From Pseudomonas putida S13.1.2 (GTDB lineage: Bacteria; Pseudomonadota; Gammaproteobacteria; Pseudomonadales; Pseudomonadaceae), in assembly GCF_000498395.2 (NCBI RefSeq), contig NZ_CP010979.1, positions 2,542,001 to 2,606,000 on the forward strand: 64,000 nt of DNA. The letters are read 5' to 3'. How positions within the stretch are numbered: the first letter of the stretch is position 1; each line of letters opens with the position of its first letter. Position numbers and translations under genes: made by a program. Below, piece after piece: positions 40,439 through 49,500 of this stretch. The notes beneath the pieces are model-generated. The model worked only from the letters and a program-made list of their open reading frames with translations. It was not told where the DNA came from and did no database searches.

Positions 40439-41392
40439 GTGGCAATGCAGGCTGGCAAATTGATCGTGGGTGCGGATGTCGCGAAAGCAGAGTTAGTGAT
40501 TCATCACGATGATCGCGATGAGATCATCAAGGTGAAAAATACCAAACCGGAAATCAAGAAATGGCTGAAGCAACAGCCTCTCAACACGGCAATTGCTGTT
40601 GAGGCGACCAATGTTTACCACCTGGACTTGGTTGAGCTGGCCCATAGCCTGGGTTTCGAGGTCTATGTCATTGATGGGTTCCAACTGAGCAACTACCGCA
40701 AAAGCGTGGGTGTGCGGGTAAAAACGGACCCCTCTGATGCTCGGTTGTTATCCCGATTTTTGAAAAACGAGGGGGAAGACCTCCGCCCTTGGACTCCCCC
40801 TCCCGCCGTCTACGGCAAGCTTCAGAGCCTTCTGCGACGCCGAGCGGCCTTGGTGACTGCCCGCACGGCGATGACTCAGAGCTGGGCTAATGAAGCCCTC
40901 TTGAAAGCCGCCTTCCAAACCTTTGTAAAATCGATAGACCGGCTGGATTTGTTGATCCAAAAGAAAATTAAAGAAGTGCTGCGCGAAGCTGGGCTGCACG
41001 AGCAAGTTGCTCGCTGCCAAGCGGTAGAGGGCATTGGGTTTCTCACCGCCACTGCCTTGGTAATGGCCTTTATGCGGGGCGAGTTCAAGAGCAGTGATTC
41101 GTACATTGCATTCCTGGGAATGGATCTACGAGTGATTGATTCTGGGCAGAAGAATGGACGTCGCCGCCTGACCAAGCGAGGCTGCTCAGAAATCCGTCGT
41201 CTGTTGCATAACGCGGCGATGTCAGCCAGCCGGACGGCCACTTGGAAAGGGATCTACGAACAACATCGCAATGCGGGTAAAGCAACAACCCAGGCGTTGG
41301 TAATCCTGGCCAGAAAGCTTGCGCGAGTGGCATTCGCCCTGATGAAGAATCAGGACGAATATGTCTCCAAAGGTGGGAAACCGGCTTGCTGA
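40439..41392 (+). CDS. IS110-family transposase (DEDD recombinase)
   Basis: This 317-residue protein begins with the RuvC-like DEDD domain (LIVGADVAKAELVIHH, first Asp; IAVEATNVYHLDLVELAH, Glu; KTDPSDARLLSRFLKN, the Asp pair). It ends with the Tnp20 domain, carrying the catalytic serine region AVEGIGFLTATALVMAF, DSYIAFLGMDLRVIDSGQKNGRRRLTKRG and LLHNAAMSA. The start is GTG 40439 after a GAGGAGG site. A segment pairing with the bridge-RNA 5' end lies 30 bases upstream, so RNA structure may limit translation. The frame is intact, so the element could be active. Confidence 0.93.
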   Translation: MAMQAGKLIVGADVAKAELVIHHDDRDEIIKVKNTKPEIKKWLKQQPLNTAIAVEATNVYHLDLVELAHSLGFEVYVIDGFQLSNYRKSVGVRVKTDPSDARLLSRFLKNEGEDLRPWTPPPAVYGKLQSLLRRRAALVTARTAMTQSWANEALLKAAFQTFVKSIDRLDLLIQKKIKEVLREAGLHEQVARCQAVEGIGFLTATALVMAFMRGEFKSSDSYIAFLGMDLRVIDSGQKNGRRRLTKRGCSEIRRLLHNAAMSASRTATWKGIYEQHRNAGKATTQALVILARKLARVAFALMKNQDEYVSKGGKPAC

Positions 41393-41404
41393 AAACCATA
41401 GAAT

Positions 41405-41463
41405 CTCCCACAGGTACAACACAGTCTGTGAGAGCGGGCTTGCCCGCGAAGAGGCCGGCACAG
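41405..41463. repeat. Right part of the interrupted REP pair
   Basis: CTCCCACAGG continues the target cut at 40234, then a spacer, then the second inverted REP unit (GTGAGAGCGGGCTTGCCCGC and onward). The first two bases (41405-41406) are the CT core shared with the insertion sequence. Confidence 0.9.
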
Positions 41464-41471
41464 CTGCCCCA

Positions 41472-43145
41472 TCAGTTGATATCCCGGTCCTTGGTTTCGG
41501 GCAGGAACAGGATCCCCAACACCGCGGTCATTACCGCGATCACGATCGGGTACCACAAGCCGTAATAGATATCCCCGGTAGCCGCCACCATGGCGAACGC
41601 AACCGTCGGCAGGAAGCCGCCGAACCAGCCATTACCGATGTGGTAAGGCAGCGACATCGAGGTGTAGCGGATACGCGCCGGGAACAACTCCACCAGCCAG
41701 GCGGCGATTGGCCCGTAGACCATGGTCACGTAGATCACCAGGATGGTCAGCAACAGCAGCACCATCGGGTAGTGGATCTTCGCCGGGTCGGCCTTTTCCG
41801 GGTAGCCTGCTTCTTTCAACGCACCACTCAAGGTGGCGGTAAACGCCTCGCTCCGCACTTTGAAGTCCGCTGCGGCCATGCTGCTGCCTTCAAAGCTCGG
41901 CAGTACCCGCTCACCAATACGAATCTGCGCCACGCTGCCAGGTTCGGCTGCCTGGTTGGTATAGGGAATGGCGCGCTTGGCCAGCTGGCTCTTGGCAACG
42001 TCGCAGGAGCTGGTGAATTTGGCCTTGCCCACCGGGTCGAACTGGAACGCGCACTGGTCAGGGTCAGCCACCACCACGACCGGATTCTGCTCCTGGGCGA
42101 CGAACACGTCCGGGTTACCGTACTCGGTCAGCGCCTTGAAGATCGGGAAATAGGTCAGCGCAGCGATGATGCAGCCGGCCATGATGATCTTCTTGCGGCC
42201 AATGCGGTCGGACAGGCTACCGAAGATGATGAAGAACGGCGTGCCGATCAGCAGCGAACCGGCAATCAGCAGGTTGGCCGTCTGTGGCTCGATCTTGAGC
42301 GTCTGCAACAGGAAGAACAACGCATAGAACTGCCCGGTGTACCACACCACGGCCTGGCCGGCGGTACCGCCCAGCAGCGACATGATCACCACCTTGAGAT
42401 TGTCCCAGCGGGCGAACGACTCGGTCAGCGGTGCCTTGGATGACTTGCCTTCGGCCTTCATCTTCAGGAACACCGGCGACTCGTTGAGCTGCATGCGGAT
42501 ATACACCGAGATCGCCAGCAGCAGGATCGACAGCAGGAACGGTACCCGCCAGCCCCAGGCCTCGAACACCTCGGTACCCATGACCGTGCGACAGGTCATG
42601 ATCACCAGCAGCGACAGGAACAGCCCCAGGGTCGCGGTGGTCTGGATCCAGGCGGTGAAGAAGCCGCGTCGGCCCTTGGGCGCATGTTCAGCCACATAGG
42701 TGGCCGCGCCGCCGTACTCGCCACCCAGGGCCAGGCCCTGCAGCAAACGCAGGGTGATCAGGATGATCGGCGCAGCCACGCCGATCGCGCTGTAGCTGGG
42801 TAGCAGGCCCACCAGTGCCGTAGACAGGCCCATGATCACAATAGTGATGAGGAAGGTGTGCTTGCGCCCGATCATGTCGCCCAGGCGACCGAACACGATA
42901 GCCCCGAACGGCCGTACTGCAAAACCGGCAGCGAAGGCCAGCAAGGCGAAGATGAACGAGGTGGTTTCATTGACACCGGCAAAGAAGTGCTTGGCGATGA
43001 TCGCGGCCAGTGAACCATACAGGTAGAAGTCGTACCATTCGAACACTGTGCCCAGGGACGAGGCGAAGATGACCTTGCGCTCCTCCTTGGTAATGCCGCG
43101 TTGGGGCGCGCTACTGCCCGTGGATGCGCTGTCGATAACCGCCAT
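41472..43145 (-). CDS. MHS-family MFS transporter with large extracytoplasmic loop
   Basis: This 557-residue protein has the metabolite:proton symporter signature GTVFEWYDFYLYGSLAAIIA and RPFGAIVFGRLGDMIGRK. It is like ShiA (shikimate), ProP or KgtP. A hydrophilic insertion of about 110 residues (residues 345-455) interrupts the second half of the membrane domain. It contains two cysteines (DPDQCAFQF and TSSCDVA) and is predicted to face the periplasm. It is an uptake carrier, probably for a small organic acid. It is a single gene, convergent with the IS110 element remnant of the REP. Confidence 0.88.
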   Translation of the reverse strand: MAVIDSASTGSSAPQRGITKEERKVIFASSLGTVFEWYDFYLYGSLAAIIAKHFFAGVNETTSFIFALLAFAAGFAVRPFGAIVFGRLGDMIGRKHTFLITIVIMGLSTALVGLLPSYSAIGVAAPIILITLRLLQGLALGGEYGGAATYVAEHAPKGRRGFFTAWIQTTATLGLFLSLLVIMTCRTVMGTEVFEAWGWRVPFLLSILLLAISVYIRMQLNESPVFLKMKAEGKSSKAPLTESFARWDNLKVVIMSLLGGTAGQAVVWYTGQFYALFFLLQTLKIEPQTANLLIAGSLLIGTPFFIIFGSLSDRIGRKKIIMAGCIIAALTYFPIFKALTEYGNPDVFVAQEQNPVVVVADPDQCAFQFDPVGKAKFTSSCDVAKSQLAKRAIPYTNQAAEPGSVAQIRIGERVLPSFEGSSMAAADFKVRSEAFTATLSGALKEAGYPEKADPAKIHYPMVLLLLTILVIYVTMVYGPIAAWLVELFPARIRYTSMSLPYHIGNGWFGGFLPTVAFAMVAATGDIYYGLWYPIVIAVMTAVLGILFLPETKDRDIN

Positions 43146-43352
43146 GGGTTGCCTCCGTCTTGTCGTCAGGCAGGCCGGAGCACCTCACAGGGAGTCAGTC
43201 ACACCCCTTTCACCGTCGCACCCAGGCCCTAGGGCTTGCTTTGGTTGCGCGAAGCACGACGAGGCGGGCCGCCTCGGATCGCAGCAAGGTAACTGAAGCA
43301 TAATCGGGTTTGCCGGGATATCCACCCGCATGGCCATACACAAGAGGGCGAC

Positions 43353-44039
43353 ATGAACGACAAGGCAACACCAGGCTGGCAGGGGGATATCTGGTTGGCT
43401 GACGATTACTGCCTGCTGCGGTCGACGCTAGGCAGGACCGACAGCCATGTGCACTACGCGCACCAGGTGCTTGTCGGCCTCGGTGCGGATGTCGAGGTGC
43501 GCCTGGGCGAGCAGATCTGCAGCGGCCCCCAGGTGCTGATCGCGTCGCGGCAACCCCATGCCATCCTCAGTCATGGCGTACCGTGCCTTACCCTGTTCGC
43601 CGAACCGCTGGCGTTCGACCTGGCAAACCTTGCCCACGCCTGCGAGCAAGCCGGCAACAGCGCAGAGCAACTGGCAGAAAACCTTGGGCGCTGGCCGCGC
43701 CGCCCGCTCGACCCGCGTCTGGAGAAAGCGCTCGAGCGAATCCGCGCACTCGATGAGCAGACCTTGCCGGCACAGGAACTGGCCAGCACAGCAGCACTGT
43801 CGATCAGCCAGCTGGAACGCCTGTTCAGCGGTTCACTGAAACTGTCAGTGCGCCGGCTGGTGCTGTGGCAGCGCTTGCGCGTGGCCCTGCAACGGGCGCT
43901 GGGCGGCGCCAGCCTGACCGAGGCGGCACTGGCGGCGGGGTTTGCCGACTCGGCGCATTTCACCCGCAGTGTTCGCCACCAGTTCGGCCTCAGCCCCGGG
44001 GCCGCTTTGCGTCACTTGCGCCTACGTACGCTCGGCTAA
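43353..44039 (+). CDS. AraC-family transcriptional regulator
   Basis: This 228-residue protein has a C-terminal AraC-type double helix-turn-helix (LASTAALSISQLERLFSGSLKLSVRRLVLWQRLRVALQRALGGASLTEAALAAGFADSAHFTRSVRHQFGLSPGA). The N-terminal domain of about 120 residues is short and cupin-like and may bind an effector. An AAGAGGGCGAC ribosome site precedes ATG 43353. Its end overlaps the convergent hydroxylase gene by 18 bases. The hydroxylase or the divergent MHS transporter could be a target. A palindrome GAGGCGG-G-CCGCCTC lies at 43261-43275 in the shared upstream region. Confidence 0.88.
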   Translation: MNDKATPGWQGDIWLADDYCLLRSTLGRTDSHVHYAHQVLVGLGADVEVRLGEQICSGPQVLIASRQPHAILSHGVPCLTLFAEPLAFDLANLAHACEQAGNSAEQLAENLGRWPRRPLDPRLEKALERIRALDEQTLPAQELASTAALSISQLERLFSGSLKLSVRRLVLWQRLRVALQRALGGASLTEAALAAGFADSAHFTRSVRHQFGLSPGAALRHLRLRTLG

Positions 44040-44903
44040 AGCCTGGCGCAGCCCCGCCGGCAATACCGCAGGTGGATGAACATCCCCGCTTGCCCACGGC
44101 TCACGCAACTGCGCCAGGTACGCCTGCGGATAGTCCGGCCGATCACCGATACCCATGTCGTCGTCCGCCAGCGCATAGCCAGGCAGGTACAGTAGCGTGC
44201 CAAGCAGGCGGTCCCAGAGCGGAAAGAACAGGGCAAAGTTGACGTCGCCGGTGCTGCCATACTTCAGGTGATGCAGGCGATGCACCGGCGCCCAGGCAAA
44301 CACATGGCGCAAGCCGCCAATGCGCATGTCCACATTACTGTGCTGTAGCAACAGCTGGATAGACACACTGAACGCCAGCAACGCTGCCACCTCCACGGGT
44401 AAGCCGAGCAGCAGCAGCGGCAAGGTGCCGCCCAGGGTTTCGAGCAACTGGTGTACGGGGTGTTTCATCAAACCATTGAAGCCGTACAAGCGGGTGACAC
44501 TGTGGTGCACCGCATGCAGACGCCACAGCAGCGGGCTACGGTGGCTGGCGTAATGCACCAGGGTGATGCCCAGGTCGGCCAAGGCAATGGCCAGCAGCAA
44601 CTGCAAGGCCAACGGCCACTGATCAGGCCAAAGGCCTGTTCCCGGCAGCCAGTGGGCAAGCAGCGGGATGGCCGCCACACTGCAGAGGGTCAGGCATTCG
44701 TTGATCAGTGCATGGCAAAGGTCGCGGCGGCTGTCGCCTTGTGCCTGATTCCAGGCGGCCTTGTAAGGGATGAGCCGTTCGCAGGTGAATGACAGCAACA
44801 CAGCACTGGCCAGCAGTGGCAGCAGCCACAACGGGTGGTCTGCCAGTGACAGTGCCGCGGCAATGAAACCGAAGAAAAATAGAGGGGCATAGAGGGTGCG
44901 CAT
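44022..44903 (-). CDS. Sterol desaturase/fatty-acid hydroxylase family di-iron membrane protein
   Basis: This 293-residue integral membrane protein has the histidine clusters of the fatty-acid hydroxylase superfamily: HYASHRS, HAVHHSV and HRLHHLK. These ligate a di-iron centre. Four or more membrane segments surround the clusters. Bacterial members hydroxylate or desaturate lipids, carotenoids or alkyl chains; the substrate here is unknown. It is convergent with the AraC gene, sharing 18 bases at the 3' ends, and ends an otherwise single-gene transcript. Confidence 0.87.
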   Translation of the reverse strand: MRTLYAPLFFFGFIAAALSLADHPLWLLPLLASAVLLSFTCERLIPYKAAWNQAQGDSRRDLCHALINECLTLCSVAAIPLLAHWLPGTGLWPDQWPLALQLLLAIALADLGITLVHYASHRSPLLWRLHAVHHSVTRLYGFNGLMKHPVHQLLETLGGTLPLLLLGLPVEVAALLAFSVSIQLLLQHSNVDMRIGGLRHVFAWAPVHRLHHLKYGSTGDVNFALFFPLWDRLLGTLLYLPGYALADDDMGIGDRPDYPQAYLAQLREPWASGDVHPPAVLPAGLRQALAERT

Positions 44904-44987
44904 GGGTCACTCCAGATAGTCAGGAGCCACCAGTGTCGGGCCTGACGCCAGGAGGGCGCTTGAAGGAACGGCGCATGTACAGGCCCC

Positions 44988-45407
44988 TCATACCGCCTGC
45001 GCGACCGGCCCCTTCAACTCCACCTGGTTGCCATCCGGGTCGTAGCAGTACAGCGAAAGCCCCTCGCCTTCGGCGCCATAACGCTTTTCTGCGGGCTCTA
45101 CCTTTACCCCGGCAGCGTCCAGGTAGGCGGTCAATGCGGCTTCGTCGAACGGCTCGATACGCAGGCAGAAATGGTGCAGGTTGCGCCCTTCCACCCCAGG
45201 TGCCGCCCCGCCCGGCCGCCCCAGCGGGCCGTCCAGGGTCACCAGGTCGATCATTGCCGTGCCCGTGGCCAGGTGCACCATGCCCAGGTCTTCGCGCACG
45301 CGGCTGACCGCGCAACCAAGCAACTCGGTGTAGAAAGCAACGCTGCGCGGCAGGTCGCTGACCCGCAACACGAGGTGATCGATATGCTTGATGGTGAACG
45401 GTCGCAT
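44988..45407 (-). CDS. VOC-family protein (dioxygenase-like)
   Basis: This 139-residue protein begins MRPFTIKHIDHLVLRVSDLPRSVAFYTELLGCAV, a typical VOC opening with the metal-ligand His. It ends with LSLYCYDPDGNQVELKGP, which provides the metal-ligand Glu. LHHFCLRIEPFDE is the central element. It is close to the glyoxalase/bleomycin-resistance or 'virulence protein' group; the substrate is unknown. It is a stand-alone gene with a GGAGC ribosome site upstream. Confidence 0.88.
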   Translation of the reverse strand: MRPFTIKHIDHLVLRVSDLPRSVAFYTELLGCAVSRVREDLGMVHLATGTAMIDLVTLDGPLGRPGGAAPGVEGRNLHHFCLRIEPFDEAALTAYLDAAGVKVEPAEKRYGAEGEGLSLYCYDPDGNQVELKGPVAQAV

Positions 45408-45483
45408 GCCTGGGCTCCTTATGGCGTTTACGCAATGACGTTCGCCACCATAGCCCAGGTCGCTGGAGCGTGACCAGAATCAG

Positions 45484-46410
45484 CTACTCGTTCACCAACC
45501 GTTGCAGAACGCCCCCTTCATGCTGCGCCAGGATACGCAGCAGCTGGTCGACCAGCGCCCGGTCTGGTGCATCCAGGTGAAAATGGTGCCCGCCCGGGTG
45601 CCAGGAAACCTTCGCCTGGCTGGGCAAGGCGGCCTGACGCCGGGTAAAGGCCTCGCCGGTGAAAGCCCCCTGGCGGCCGAACAGCAGGTACAACGGGCAG
45701 CGGATCTGGTTCAGCAGGTCGCACGCTTCGCGCTCGGTCAGCGGCATGGGTTCGGGCAACACCAGCCGCGGGTCGTGACGCCAGCAGTAGCCATCGCCCA
45801 GTTGCAGCAGGTCGCGCAATGCCAGCAGCCGTGCGGCACCTTCCGACAGCTCGGTGTCCAGGCGCTCGCGGCGTTGCGCCAGGGCGGTGTCCAGGTCGTC
45901 GAAACGGCCGACGTCCGGCTCGGCAAAGCCCGGCAGCTGGCTGCGCTGGACCATGCGCCTCAGTCGATAGGCCCGCGCCAGGTGCTGCACGCGGTCATCC
46001 TCGGCCACCGTGAACGGTGCCCCCATACCGTCGAGGAAGGTCATGCTGGCAATGCCGCTGGTCATGGCCGCCAGCAGCGACGCTACACCGGTGCCCATGC
46101 CATGGGCCAGCACATGAAATTGCGCCAGGCCCAGGCTGTCGGTCACCGCCAACATGTCTTGGGCATGCTCCCATAAATAGTAGCCACTGTCGTGGCGGCG
46201 ATGGTCCGAACGACCATGACCGACCAGGTCGGGGGCCACCACGAAGCAGCCGTCCAGCATCGGTGCCAGGCGTTCGAACGAGGCAGCGTTATCCAGCCAG
46301 CCATGCAAGGCCAGTACGGGAATACCGTCTTCGGCGCCCCAGGTGCGGACCGCTATTTCAATACCATCGAGGTCGAGCAGGTGATCTTTCGGACTGCACA
46401 GCGAACGCAT
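45484..46410 (-). CDS. Alpha/beta-hydrolase-fold protein lacking the catalytic serine
   Basis: This 308-residue protein has a clear alpha/beta hydrolase fold: oxyanion loop LALHGWLDNAASF, DLVGHGRSDHR, and the C-terminal His region GGHHFHLDAP. At the nucleophile elbow the expected GHSMG reads AHGMGTG, with Gly104 in the place of the serine. The usual acid position (G-x-x-D) reads FGRQGAF, so the Asp is also absent. By motif it is therefore a pseudo-hydrolase or uses another mechanism. The frame is intact over the family's normal length. It is divergent from the first toxin-like gene. Confidence 0.8.
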   Translation of the reverse strand: MRSLCSPKDHLLDLDGIEIAVRTWGAEDGIPVLALHGWLDNAASFERLAPMLDGCFVVAPDLVGHGRSDHRRHDSGYYLWEHAQDMLAVTDSLGLAQFHVLAHGMGTGVASLLAAMTSGIASMTFLDGMGAPFTVAEDDRVQHLARAYRLRRMVQRSQLPGFAEPDVGRFDDLDTALAQRRERLDTELSEGAARLLALRDLLQLGDGYCWRHDPRLVLPEPMPLTEREACDLLNQIRCPLYLLFGRQGAFTGEAFTRRQAALPSQAKVSWHPGGHHFHLDAPDRALVDQLLRILAQHEGGVLQRLVNE

Positions 46411-46524
46411 TGCAATTCTCCTTGGCTGCCTGCGCCTTAGCCTGCCTCACCCTCTCGCAGATCCCCCCTCGCTGCTAGCCCCTCACCGACCCGCGCATGC
46501 GCAGGACCGACCGTTGCCGACAAC

Positions 46525-46536
46525 TATCTACCGCAC
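46525..46536 (+). promoter_or_regulatory. Conserved upstream 12-mer of toxin-like genes (copy 1)
   Basis: TATCTACCGCAC begins 66 bases before the start of the first giant gene. The identical 12-mer occurs 64 bases before the second. Flanking bases also align, starting with a GCATnCGC element about 30 bases upstream. It may be a shared promoter or regulator site; no known consensus was recognised. Confidence 0.55.
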
Positions 46537-46590
46537 CATGACGCCTTGATGAGCGTGGACTATCCGACCCCAACGCAAGAGATCGTTGCC

Positions 46591-49500
46591 ATGACCCACC
46601 CCACGCCGTTACATCAAAGCCAGATAACCCGAACATTACCGAAATGGAGCAAGGTTCTTCACCCCGCACATACGCACAAGGTGCTGCAAAGCCTGCGCAA
46701 GGATTATCTGGCTGAAGATGGCTCCCCTTACTCGTGGTACGCCGCTGCCGATGAGCCAGCGCGTGAGCAGTTGCGCAGCGCTATCGAAACGCGGGACAAA
46801 CGCCTGGTACAAGTCAGGCAGGCACTGGCGGGTTTCAAAGACATCATCGGCTTCTGTACCCCTCTGCTGACCGAGCGCTTGAAGGTGAGCGTGCCCGTAG
46901 ACAGGGCGCAATATGTGTTCCAGCCCTTTGAACCCGATGCCAACATCTGGGTCGGCGTACCCGACGTAGAAACGCCCTTGGTCCCGCACCTTGAGGTGGA
47001 TGTCCTGGCCACTCGCCCTGTGGGCGAACCGCAAACACGCAGCTTGCTGGAGGCAGCCCTGCACAACTTCGAGGGCCTGGCCGAAGTAGGGGCTTACAGC
47101 AGACTCACCAGCGCTGCGGGCAGCGCTACGCTCCTACCGGACCTGACAATGGCGGACTTCGTCAACCACTGCCGGGCCCTGGACCTTGGCAAACGCTATC
47201 AAGAGCACCTGCTGGCAACCCATGAGGGCGCCAATCGCGCCGAAGTCCAGCGCCGGTCGATAGCAGCAAGTCGCGAGGCCCTGAGGGTCCAGGCACTGAT
47301 TGCAAAGCTCAAAGGCCTGCTGAGCAAACCTGGGCTCGATGCGCTTGGCCAACTGTGCGATGGCGAGCCTCACCCCACCTATGAAAAACAGCCACTGCAT
47401 TGCTGGAACTTCAGCCTGTTCGGTATCCCCGTCCACGAAATACTGTTCATCGGGCCAGACAATCCTGACCGGAAAAACCCCTGTGTCCTGTATATGCCTG
47501 GCGATAGCGAGCATCCTATAAGGGAGTTTGCTTCTCGTCAGGAAGCCGGTAAACACCTGCGCAGCCGGCTATTGCAAAGCGAGTTTCGCCGAACCGTGGT
47601 GCATTTCGCCTACAAAGACAGGCAAAAGGAACTGGCCGACAAACTGGAACATGCGCTGTTCGAAACGGATGAAGCAGGCAGACGCAAACCCCGAAACATG
47701 CCCGTACTGCCTTTCACCCCCTCGCCAATCAGAACCGACCCTTGGGCGACCTTGTACAACGCACACCTTGCGCGCATGAAGGCCGACGCAAAAACCATTG
47801 CGGTCCCTACCGCCGAGGTCGACGCCAGGGCCCGCGACAAGCGCCTGAAGCACTGGCTTGAGCTGGGCATGAATATGCTGAACGTCGCCGCGTTTTTCGT
47901 GCCTGGGTTGAACACGGTCATGCTTGGCGTTTTCGCTTACGATCTGATGAGCTCGGTTTTCACCGGCTTCGAGGCCTGGGAACAAGGCGATACCCGGCAA
48001 GCACTGGCGCAGCTGGAGTCGTTGGCAATCAACGCGGCGGTGATTGCCGGTTTTGCCACGGGCGCCAAGATCGTCCAGGCGTCAGGCTTTGTGGATGCGC
48101 TGACAAGTGTGTGGCATGAAGACAAAGAACTGCTCTGGCACCCCGACATGACGCCCTATGCGAGCACAGCGGCTATCCCTGAAGGGGCCCAACCCGACTT
48201 GCTCGGCCACGTGCACATCGATGGGAAGACCTACCTGAAGCTGGATGGGACGCTGTACGAAGTGTTTCAGGACGCAGAACAACAATGGCACGTGCGTCAC
48301 CCCGATGACGCGCAGGCTTATGCCCCACGCTTGCTGCACCATGGTAACGCCCGCTGGCAACTGGCCCATGAACAGCCTCTGGAATGGGACCGCGAACAAC
48401 TCATGCGCCGCCTTGGCGGCTATGGTGCAGGCCTGGACGAGCGCGAACTGGACACCGCCCTGCGCAGTACCGGTACCGATCAAGCCGTGTTGCGCCGTGC
48501 CCACGCAGCCGGCCTGCGTCCACCCGCCTTGTTGCTCGACACGCTACAGCGCCTGCAACTGGACAACCAGGCACAACAGATCATCACCCGCGTACGCCAT
48601 GGGCTGCCGCTGGCTGCGTACGAAAACTTTGCCTTGCCTGAGTTGCTGCGCCTGCCGGGCTGGCCTGAGGGGCACGTGCTCAAGGTTTACCAAGGGCCAG
48701 AGCCTTGGGGCGAATCTGTGCACTACGGCCCTGTCCACCCGGTTGGCCAGGTAGAAATCGAAGTTACCCGTAACGACCTGGACAATGGCCAGTTGAGCCA
48801 GACAGTGTTAGCTCAGATGGGTGAAAAAGCCGTTCTCCAGGTGCTCGGCGACACGCCGACCGAGCACCGATCATCCGCATTGAACAACCTGCTCGCAGAA
48901 CACCTGGAACAACATCGCGGCGCTCTGCTAAGCAGCCTGCAACAAAGTCACCGCCCCACCCTCCCCCCAACCGCGCAACCGCTCGCCCGGCAGTTTCCCG
49001 GCCTGCCGGATAGCGCCCTTGAAGCATTGCTGGCCAACATCGGCAACGCCGAACGGGAAAGCCTGACAAACGGACGGGTGCCGCTTCGCATCGCCGAGGA
49101 AGCTCGCCTTCTGCAAGCTCGAGCGCGGCTTGACCGCGCCATCCTGGGCATTTTCAGGCCCAGCCTGGCCAACGACGACAGCCAGCGCCTGCAACAGGCG
49201 CTGCAAGCCGAACACCCGCAGGCTGACTCGGCCCAGTTGCTACAGCTTGCCCTTGGCGACCGCCAGCACTGCGCCTCACTGCTAGGCCAACAACCCATCA
49301 ACCCCAGGTTCCGCTCGCCCTTGCGGTTGGCCAACGGCCAGCTTGGCTATCCCCTGAGCGGCCGTGGCTTGCACGGGCGAGCCTTGCCGGCCGCGCGTCG
49401 ACTTCGGGCACTCTACCCCGAACTCAGCAGCCAGCAGATCAGCGTACTGCAAACCGAACTCGCCCAAGGGGGGGACCTGGGTAGCGCAATCAGCCAGCTG

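Larger units (their letters stand above)
40235..41406 (+). mobile_element. IS110-family insertion sequence (about 1172 bp) inserted in REP
   Basis: Removal of 40235-41406 restores an uninterrupted REP pair, with CT at both junctions acting as the recombination core. There is no target duplication beyond CT. Subterminal inverted repeats TATGGTT (40237-40243) and AACCATA (41394-41400) mark the ends. The element has about 204 bases of 5' noncoding sequence, one transposase gene and a very short 3' end. IS110 elements of P. putida (ISPpu9/ISPpu10-like) are known to target REP sequences; I cannot name the exact type without a database. Confidence 0.88.
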
